DNA from: JBHEMK01 sp046262635
GTDB taxonomy: Bacteria > Actinomycetota > Thermoleophilia > Gaiellales > Gaiellaceae
Assembly (NCBI GenBank): GCA_046262635.1
Contig: JBHEMK010000198.1
Coordinates: forward strand, 1-55,499
Length of the DNA: 55,499 nucleotides
Reading direction: 5' to 3'
The position numbers and the translations under genes are program-made. Below are positions 49,220-55,499 of the stretch, one piece after another (position 1 is the stretch's first letter; every line of letters begins with the position of its first letter). The notes under the pieces were generated by a model. That model was not told the DNA's origin, did no database searches, and saw only the letters and a list, made by a program, of their open reading frames with translations.

Positions 49220-50995
49220 GGGCGCCGGTTCTCACCGTCGAGGGGCTGCGGATCGAGCTCGCCTCCGGGGAGCCCGTGGTGGAGGACGCGTCCTTCAGCC
49301 TGGCCTCGGGACAGGTCCTCGGTCTCGTGGGGGAGTCGGGGAGCGGCAAGACGACAACGGCACTCGCCCTGCTCGGCTACGCGCGCCCGGGGGTGCGGAT
49401 CGCGGGTGGGGCCATCTCGGTCGCCGGAGAGCAGATCATCGGTCGGGCGGAGGCCGAGCTGAGGCGGTTGCGTGGTCGGCTCATCTCGTACGTGCCCCAG
49501 GATCCGGCGTCGGCGCTCAATCCGTCCGTGCGCGTCGGCGTCCAGGTCGCTGACATGATCGGCGCGCACGTGCCCGACCGCGATGTCGAACAGGAGGTCC
49601 AGCGCACGCTCGAGCTCGTCCAGCTCCCTTCGAGCCGGGTCTTCCAGCGTCGTTTCCCGCACCAGCTCTCGGGCGGACAGCAACAGCGACTCGCGATTGC
49701 GGCAGCGCTCGTCTGTCGTCCCGCCGTTGCTGTCCTTGACGAGCCGACGACGGGTCTCGATGTCGTGACTCAGGCGCTCCTGCTCGAGGAGATCCGGCGC
49801 CTGCGAGACAAGATGGAGCTCGCGATCGTTTACGTCTCCCACGACCTCGCGGTGGTCGCGTCGCTCGCGGACGAGATCGCTGTCATGTATGCCGGCCGCG
49901 TGGTCGAGGCCGGCTGCACTGCGGACGTGCTCGCCGAGCCGCGCCATCCGTACACGCGGGGATTGCTGTCCTCGGTGCCGGATCATGCTGCGCCGCGACA
50001 TCTACGGAGCATCCCCGGGGTCGCGGTGGGCGTGCGGGAGCGCCCCTCCGGCTGCGCGTTCGCGCCGCGCTGTGACCAGCGCGTGGCCGCCTGCCTCGAG
50101 ACGGTTCCCGCGCTCATCACAGTCGGTCCCGGGCGGCGCGTGCGCTGCCCCGAATACCGCCGGACACCGCCCCTGGTGCTCGAGCAGCGGCGCGAATCGA
50201 ACCTCGCGGCCGCGGACGCGCCGGACCTTCTGCGCGTCGAAAAGCTCAGAGCCGAGCACCCGAGCCACGAGGGAGACGTGGTTGCCGCGCGGAACATCAC
50301 CTTCTCGATCGCCGCGGGCGAGTGCGTCGCGCTCGTCGGCGAGTCGGGGAGCGGGAAGACGACGATCGCGCGCTGCGTGGCCGGTCTGCATGCGCCGAGC
50401 GCCGGCTGTATTCTGCTCGACGGCATCGCGCTCCCGGCGCTCGCGAGCCGCCGGTCGAAAGCGGCGCGGCGTCGGCTCCAGATCGTTTTCCAGAACCCGA
50501 ACGACTCGCTGAATCCGCGTCATCGCGTCGCCGACACAATCGAGCGGCCCGCACGGCTGCTGCGCGATCTCTCACGGCGGGAGGCGGCGGTCGCGGTCGG
50601 AGAGCTGCTGGAACGCGTGCGCCTGCCGGCCGGCCTCTCCGGGACGTTTCCGGGCGAGCTCTCGGGCGGAGAGCGTCAGCGCGTCGCGATCGCACGTGCG
50701 CTTGCCGCCGGGCCGGATCTGATCGTGTGCGACGAGATCACGTCGGCGCTTGACGTCACCGTACAGGCAGCCGTCCTCGAGCTCCTGGGTCAGCTCATGC
50801 GCGAGCTCGGCTTCGCCCTCCCTCTTCATCACGCACGACCTCGGCGTCGTCGCCAGCGTCGCCGACCGCGTGCTCGTCCTCGAGGGCGGAGCGGTCTGCG
50901 AGCAGGGGCCCGTGGCCGCCCTGCTGTCGCAGCCCCAGCATGAGTACACGCGCCGGCTCGTGGCGGCGGCGCCTAGCCTCGTCGAGGCGCGTTAG
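49216..50995 (+). pseudogene. fused double ABC ATPase (DppD-DppF type) with a single-base frameshift near 50820
   Basis: Domain 1 is complete: GESGSGKTT, LSGGQQQRL, VAVLDEPTTGLD and the cysteine tail PSGCAFAPRC. Domain 2 has GESGSGKTT, LSGGERQRV and LIVCDEITSALD, where the usual DEPTSALD proline is Ile. After GELGFAL-type residues at about 50815 the frame breaks: the expected LLFITHDLGVVASVADRVLV continues only in the next frame (SLFITHDLG at about 50820) through to 50995. One extra C in CTCCCTCTTC explains it. The shift removes the H-loop and C-terminus of domain 2. It could be a true mutation, a sequencing or assembly error, or programmed shifting. GTG 49216 overlaps the DppC-type stop. Confidence 0.8.
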
Positions 50996-51849
50996 AGCCG
51001 GCCGGCGATGAGCTCGAGGCCGGTCGCGTCCGTCTCGATGCGCCAGAGTGTCCCGGTCCGCTCGGAGGCCTCGATCTCAGGTGTCCGGACGCAGGTTGCG
51101 TAGAGCGTCGAGCCGGCGAAGGCGCAGTTTGTCGGCCACTCGCCGAGCTCGAGCTGGTCGAGCTGTTCGCCGTCGGGGGAGATGACCGTGATGCCGCCGG
51201 AGCTCGTCGTGCAGACGAAGAGTCTCCCGTCCTCTGCGACCGCCATTCCGTCCGGCACGTACCCCTCGGGCAGCTCGCAGACCGTCGTCGCCGATTCGTT
51301 CTCCATTCTGCGGACTCGCCGGCTCATTGATTCCGTCCAGATGAGCCGCCCGTGGGCGTCGAATGCGATCCCGTTCGGGTAAACCTCCGGCAGGTCGAGG
51401 AGGATTTGGTCGCCCGACCTGGAGATCGCGAACAGCCTGCCCGGGGAGGGCCTCTCGACCCGGTCGTCGTGTTCGGTGCCTGAGTCGGTGAAGTAGAGGC
51501 GGCCGTCTGGCCCGAAGGCGAGGTCGTTGGGCGCTGCGATCGTGACGCCCTCGACCTCGCTGCGGAGCAAGTCAGCCGACCCGTGCTCGGCGACGCGCTG
51601 GATGCCCGGGATCGCGCTCGTGTCACCGCTGCCGGGCACGTTCCCTCCCTGCGTGAGGTAGATCGCGCCGTCGCTGCCGAGGACGGCGCCCCAGGGTGAG
51701 CCGCCGGTTTGGCCGTACCGCTCGATCGAGCCATCGTCGTAGACCCAGAGATCGGCCTTATTGCAGTCACAGAAGACGAGGCGCCCGTCCGGAAGCACCA
51801 CCGGTCCTTCGGTGAACCCGAGGCCGCTCGCGAGTTGCGTTGCCACCAC
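50992..51849 (-). CDS. SMP-30/gluconolactonase-like beta-propeller hydrolase
   Basis: 285 aa. Propeller motifs and metal ligands: Glu in GFTEGPVVLPDG, Asn in IAAPNDLAFGPDG with RLYFTDSG, the Asn in VYPNGIAFDAHG, and Asp in GYVPDGMAVAEDG. The family hydrolyses sugar lactones and similar esters with a divalent metal. It converges on the second importer with a 4-base overlap of stops. The role in the island is unknown; opening of a lactone intermediate is possible. Confidence 0.83.
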   Translation of the reverse strand: MVATQLASGLGFTEGPVVLPDGRLVFCDCNKADLWVYDDGSIERYGQTGGSPWGAVLGSDGAIYLTQGGNVPGSGDTSAIPGIQRVAEHGSADLLRSEVEGVTIAAPNDLAFGPDGRLYFTDSGTEHDDRVERPSPGRLFAISRSGDQILLDLPEVYPNGIAFDAHGRLIWTESMSRRVRRMENESATTVCELPEGYVPDGMAVAEDGRLFVCTTSSGGITVISPDGEQLDQLELGEWPTNCAFAGSTLYATCVRTPEIEASERTGTLWRIETDATGLELIAGRL

Positions 51850-52499
51850 CCGACCTTATCGCAGCAGCCGCGCCCGGAACGTGGCCGGAGGTGCGGGTAA
51901 GGGTGCCTCATGAGGCCGATCTCCGCCAAGGAGTACCGCGTGGCTGGCCGGCCCGGCCCCCACGCCACGCTCGCGGTCGCCTTTTTGCCCTACGCCCTCG
52001 CTGCCGGAAACTCTCCCGTTCACAGGAGGTCGGCTCGCAACTCAGCGAGCGCGATCGCGATCGCGACCGGCTGGCCAGAGCTCCTCGATCGAAGGGAGAG
52101 CTGCAGAAGTCATGCCTCCACCGACCTCGAGAAGCACGAGCAGGAGCTGCTCATCAGCGACCTCGAACCGGCGCCTCGCGATGCGCCGGGGTGTTCTGGT
52201 ACTGGACGACGGGCCACTCGCCTGAGTACAACTCGGCGAGCAGCGACTGTACGGTGTTCAGCTTCGGCTGGAGATCTGACTCGCCCGCCGGCACCATCCC
52301 GGCGACGGCACGAAGAACGGCCTGTACGTGGTGCCCGGCCCGCCGGTGTCCGAGGACGAGACGCGGGAGCAGCGATGAGTTCTGCCCCGCCGTACGGTCG
52401 AACCTGGATACAGCCAATCCCGAGCCGCCCGAGGAAGCATCATTCACACGCCAGGAGAGACACCGCTGCTCGCAACGCCACGCGCACGGGTCACCGGCG
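51850..52499. other. about 650 bp without a recognisable intact gene
   Basis: Short open frames on both strands (for example 52154-52447 on the minus strand) lack ribosome sites and family motifs. Isolated coding-looking bits such as DGTKNGLYVVPGPPVSEDE on the plus strand near 52305-52375 suggest decayed coding sequence, but I cannot name its origin. Confidence 0.4.
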
Positions 52500-52776
52500 C
52501 CTGCTGGTCGGCGCCTGCCTCGTTCTGGTCGACGGGCAACCGCGTACCGGGTTCTTCGTTCTCTCCTCGGGCCCCGGGCGTCGACATCAGGCAGTTTGGC
52601 ATCGTGCTCGCAGCAGCAATCATCGTCGACGCAACCTCACCCTTGCGCTGCTCGTGCCCGCGCTGATGGGACGCCTCGGCCGTTGGAAGTGGTGGATGCC
52701 GCGCGCGGCCTCGCGGGTACCGTTCATCCCCCAGCCGGAGCGTGAACCCGACCGCCCGGCGACGGAGCCCGCATGA
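52500..52776 (+). pseudogene. MMPL/RND-family transporter C-terminal remnant
   Basis: Two frames together give the end of an MMPL transporter: VDIRQFGIVLAAAIIVDAT in one frame, then LALLVPALMGRLGRWKWWMP in another, ending at TGA 52776. This order (conserved Asp in IVDAT, then LVPA...LGRWNWW) is typical of the last two transmembrane helices. At least one frameshift lies near 52635 and the rest of the gene is absent. Confidence 0.6.
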
Positions 52777-52816
52777 GACGGCCGCCTTTTCCCCACTACC
52801 TCAGGAGGTGCAAGCG

Positions 52817-53893
52817 ATGGCACGAACAGTTGTGCTCGTGGGTACGCGCAAGGGCTGCTTCGTCCTGGAAAGCGACAGGGATCGGCAGGAGTGGCAGATC
52901 CGCGGTCCCTTCTGCGAGGGCTGGCCGATCTACCACGCGGTGCACGATTCGGTTTCGGGCGCGATCTACGCTGCTGCGGCGAGCGAGTGGCACGGCGCCG
53001 GCGTCTGGCGCAGCGGTGACCTCGGCGAGAGCTGGAAGCTGTCGAGCGAGGGCCTCGGCTATGCCGACGGAAGTCTGAAGCTCTCGAAGATCTCCGGCCT
53101 GACCGCGGCCCACGGGCGCTTGCTTGCGGGCGCCGAGGCCGCGGGCGTATTCGAGAGCCGTGACGGCGGCGCGACTTGGTCGCTACTCAGCACGCTCCAT
53201 GGGCAGCCGGGCCGCGATGGCTGGAACGATCCGGCCAACCAGCCGCCGGGTCATCTCGGCCTGCCGGCGATCTTGGCGCACCCTGACGAGCCATCCCGTT
53301 TTTGGGCGGTCGTGCAGGGGATCGGAATCTTCGAGACGACCGACGACGGGGCCTCGTGGACGCCGCGCAACCACGGGCTGCGGGCCGACTGGCCGCTCGA
53401 GAACCCGGAGGTCGGCTACTGCGTGCACAAGCTTGTCATGTCGCCGGCCGACTGTGAACGTCTTTACCAGCAGAACCACTGCGGCATGCATCGCAGCGAC
53501 GACGGCGGGCAATCGTGGGTCGAGGTCACAGACGGTCTGCCGACCGACTTCGGCTTCGCCGCGGCGGCCCATCCCCACGACCGGGACAGCTTCTACGTGA
53601 TCCCGCTCGACCCGGGGCATGGGCGCTGCATGCCCGACGGCCACGCGGCAGTCTGGCGCACCCGGGACGCGGGCGCCACCTGGCAGCGGCTCGACCGTGG
53701 GCTGCCGCAGCGAGACGCTCATCTCGGGGTTTTGCGCGAGGGGCTCGCGATCGACACGCTCGACGTACCCGGCCTCTACTTCGGCACCAGCACGGGCCAG
53801 CTGTTTGCGAGCACCGACGAGGGCGAAAGCTGGAGCGAGATCGCGAGCTATCTTCCCGCCATCTCGTCGGTCGAGGTCGCGGTCCTCGCGTAG
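52817..53893 (+). CDS. BNR/Asp-box repeat beta-propeller protein (sialidase-like fold)
   Basis: 358 aa. At least six Asp-box motifs (S-x-D-x-G-x-x-W type): SGDLGESWKL, SRDGGATWSLL, TDDGASWTP, SDDGGQSWVEV, TRDAGATWQRL and STDEGESWSEI, spaced through the chain as blades of a propeller. There is no signal peptide, so it is probably cytosolic and unlikely to be a secreted sialidase. ATG 52817 has AGGAGGTG about 6 bases upstream. It is followed after 3 bases by a MoaD/ThiS-like gene, a pairing I recall from other bacteria, which suggests a joint but unknown function. Confidence 0.82.
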   Translation: MARTVVLVGTRKGCFVLESDRDRQEWQIRGPFCEGWPIYHAVHDSVSGAIYAAAASEWHGAGVWRSGDLGESWKLSSEGLGYADGSLKLSKISGLTAAHGRLLAGAEAAGVFESRDGGATWSLLSTLHGQPGRDGWNDPANQPPGHLGLPAILAHPDEPSRFWAVVQGIGIFETTDDGASWTPRNHGLRADWPLENPEVGYCVHKLVMSPADCERLYQQNHCGMHRSDDGGQSWVEVTDGLPTDFGFAAAAHPHDRDSFYVIPLDPGHGRCMPDGHAAVWRTRDAGATWQRLDRGLPQRDAHLGVLREGLAIDTLDVPGLYFGTSTGQLFASTDEGESWSEIASYLPAISSVEVAVLA

Positions 53894-53896
53894 CCT

Positions 53897-54160
53897 GTGG
53901 CCGACCTGCACCTGCCTCCGACGCTGCTGCCGCTGTTCCACGGCCTGCCGCGCCGCCTGGAAGTCGACGCGGCCACCGTGGGGGAGGCGCTCGGGCGCCT
54001 GGACGAGCGTTGGCCGGGCCTGAACGAGCGGCTCTGCGAGCCCGGCCCCGTTCTGCGCCCTCACATAAATGTGTACGTCGATCGCGAGCGCGCCGGGCTC
54101 GACACGGCGCTCGAGGCGCGCTCCCGCATCGACGTCATCGCCGCGATCAGCGGCGGCTGA
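53897..54160 (+). CDS. MoaD/ThiS-like ubiquitin-fold sulfur-carrier protein
   Basis: 87 aa. The beta-grasp pattern ends in the expected di-glycine: RSRIDVIAAISGG, the C-terminus that is adenylated and thiocarboxylated in MoaD/ThiS. Middle segment LEVDAATVGEALGRLDERWP and LRPHINVYVDRERAG fit the family. GTG 53897 lies 3 bases after the BNR-protein stop. No MoaE, ThiF/MoeB or ThiG is nearby, so it may supply sulfur to a different acceptor or serve as a protein tag. Confidence 0.83.
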   Translation: MADLHLPPTLLPLFHGLPRRLEVDAATVGEALGRLDERWPGLNERLCEPGPVLRPHINVYVDRERAGLDTALEARSRIDVIAAISGG

Positions 54161-54175
54161 ACCAGGCGCGAAGCC

Positions 54176-55195
54176 CTAGAGCTGGTGCGTCAGGGTCTGC
54201 AGTGCGAGGCTGGTGCAGGCCACGCCCACCCACAGAACGGCGCCGAGGAGCAGCGGCCGGGCGCCGATCGTCCGCATCCGCGCGAGATCGGAGGAGAGCC
54301 CGACACCGGCAAGGGCAACCGTGATCAGCGCCAGGGCAGCGTCCGAGAGCGGGCGGTGCAGGCCGGCCGGGATGAGGCCCCCGGTCTCGAGGGCAGCTGC
54401 CAGGATGAACCACACGAGGAACCATGGCACGAGTCGCCGCGTGCTAACTCCCCGGCTCGAGTCTTCTCGGGCCCGCAGCGTCGACAGCCCGAGTGCAATC
54501 GGGATGATCAGCGTCGTCCGCGTGAGCTTGACGACGACCGCCTGGGCGCCCGCGGAATGGCCGTACGCGAAGGCGGCGGCGACGACGGAGGAGGTGTCGT
54601 TGACGGCCGTCCCGGTCCACAGCCCGAAGCCGCGCTGGCTCAGGTGAAGGAGATGGCCGAGCGGCGGAAAGAGCACGACCGCCACGACGTTGAAGACGAA
54701 GATCGTCGAGATCGCGTAGGCGATCTCGCTGCCCGTGGCGGCGACGATCCCAGAGACGGCGGCGATTGCGGATGCCCCGCAGATTCCGGTGCCGACGCCG
54801 ATGAGCGTGCGCAGCCGCGGCGAGACCGCGAGCAGCCGGCCGAAGAGGGCAGCGCCCAGGAGCGCCATGGCTAGCGTCCCGAGCATCACCGGGAGCGACC
54901 TGCCGCCGACGCGCACGACCTGGCCGAGGGGCAGACCGGTCCCGAGGAGGACGATTGCGCCTGCAGCAGCCTCGTCGCCGAAAAGACGATGCCGGGAACG
55001 GCAACGGCCGGCGGGCGCCGGACGACGCCGACCGCCACTCCGGCCAGGATCGCAAGGACCGGCGCGCCAAGGAGCGGCACGACCTTCGCGAGGAGCCACG
55101 CGCAGAGTGCGATGATCGCCGTCCAGGCGAGGCCCGGCGCGACCAGCCTCAGCCTGCTCGGATCAAAGAGGTCAGCCAGCGGCCGGAGCGGTCAC
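54176..55195 (-). pseudogene. YeiH/UPF0324-type putative sulfate exporter, frameshifted
   Basis: Most of the protein is intact from about 54960 down to the stop at 54176: AIVLLGTGLPLGQVVRVGGR, GICGASAIAAVSGIVAATG and GLWTGTAVNDTSSVVAAAFA, which is the UPF0324 core. The N-terminal part lies in another frame (PLLGAPVLAILAGVAVGVV, then GIVFSATRLLQAQ), so a one-base shift occurs at about 54958-54970. A second shift seems needed to reach a start (GTG 55195 is in a third frame). Either the gene is inactive or the contig has errors here. Confidence 0.65.
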
Positions 55196-55499
55196 GAGCA
55201 GGCTGCCGCTTGTCGCAAGATCGAAGAGCCCGAAGCCCTGCAGCCGGGTGACCTCGGTCTGGACCGGCCGCTCCCAAGCGACGTCGGCGGCCCGTACGGG
55301 AAGCCGATGCCCCTAACCTGGAAGACGTTCCAGCTCACGGTGCGGCACGATAACGCGTCCCGGCCACAGCGCCTGGTGGGGGCGGATCGCGCGGTGGCGA
55401 TCTCATTTCGGCCGCCAGGCTCGACGCCGAGGTGACCGTGGCCTGCAAGCTCGGTCGGACGACTCCGGCGCGGGGACGCTCCGGGACTTCCGCGCGGAG
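55196..55499. other. unresolved end of the window
   Basis: The minus strand shows coding-like bits in two frames: VSWNVFQVRGIGFPYGPPTS around 55290-55350, and LQGFGLFDLATSGSLLVTAP ending at TGA near the YeiH start. They could be the decayed or frameshifted end of one gene running in from outside. No family was recognised. Confidence 0.3.

Noticed and set aside
1..55499. tRNA, rRNA, CRISPR array, riboswitch, prophage or att sites
   Set aside because: No regularly spaced repeats, no tRNA-like or rRNA sequence, and no integrase or phage gene were seen by eye; riboswitches cannot be excluded without covariance searches.

Overview
The window is GC-rich, densely packed bacterial DNA with many GTG/TTG starts and ATGA, GTGA or TGATG stop-start overlaps. 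Several operon heads carry a -10-like hexamer only 6-7 bases before the start codon, as in leaderless mRNAs. With the IclR, PhyH and MDR families present and Tat-like solute-binding proteins, this fits an actinomycetote. A Thermoleophilia-like soil lineage is my best guess, by inference only. I saw no rRNA, tRNA, CRISPR array or phage module.

Layout. (1) 1-2057, + strand: the end of a GXGXG glutamate-synthase-like subunit, an FMN-binding glutamate-synthase-like subunit and a small partner, resembling N-methylglutamate synthase or GlxCD. (2) 2754-11422, - strand: a methylamine module, read from high to low coordinates, of APC permease, hairpin, trimethylamine dehydrogenase, EtfB, EtfA, membrane Fe-S (CCG) oxidoreductase and GcvT-like C1 transferase. 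(3) 11584-16581: two small proteins, a PhyH dioxygenase, a second GcvT-like protein, an IclR regulator and a divergent FAD amine oxidoreductase, which looks like a split dimethylglycine/sarcosine demethylase. (4) 16582-19382: about 2.8 kb of decayed genes (IS630-like transposase, VOC protein, GlxA/AraC regulator, two GT2 glycosyltransferases). (5) 19383-21879, - strand: betaine-homocysteine methyltransferase, a 95-aa protein and an MFS exporter. (6) 22053-33543, + strand: a complete Dpp-type ABC importer, then two zinc alcohol dehydrogenases, a formaldehyde-activating-enzyme (Fae) homologue, an enolase-superfamily enzyme, a quinone-oxidoreductase-like MDR, a TudS-like protein and a small partner. 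(7) 33492-45647: SDR, hydantoinase, Gfo/Idh/MocA, class III aminotransferase, amidohydrolase, ornithine-cyclodeaminase-like protein, second PhyH, an ammonia-lyase-fold protein lacking the MIO tripeptide, PuuE-like deacetylase, carbamoylase and HisC-like aminotransferase. (8) 45752-51849: a second Dpp importer whose ATPase gene is frameshifted, and an SMP-30 lactonase. (9) 51850-55499: an MMPL remnant, a BNR-repeat/MoaD pair, a broken YeiH-type exporter and an unresolved end.

How it fits together. The left third reads as demethylation of quaternary and tertiary amines. Betaine gives dimethylglycine, trimethylamine gives dimethylamine and formaldehyde, electrons go through ETF to a membrane quinone reductase, and C1 units go to folate or through Fae and the dehydrogenases. 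The right half reads as uptake and stepwise breakdown of an unidentified nitrogen-rich small molecule through hydantoin/N-carbamoyl chemistry.

The most interesting idea is that the MIO-less lyase releases trimethylamine from a betaine (ergothionase-like) and that the trimethylamine dehydrogenase in the same window consumes it. This is a hypothesis; a urocanase-like hydratase that a full ergothioneine route would need is not present here.
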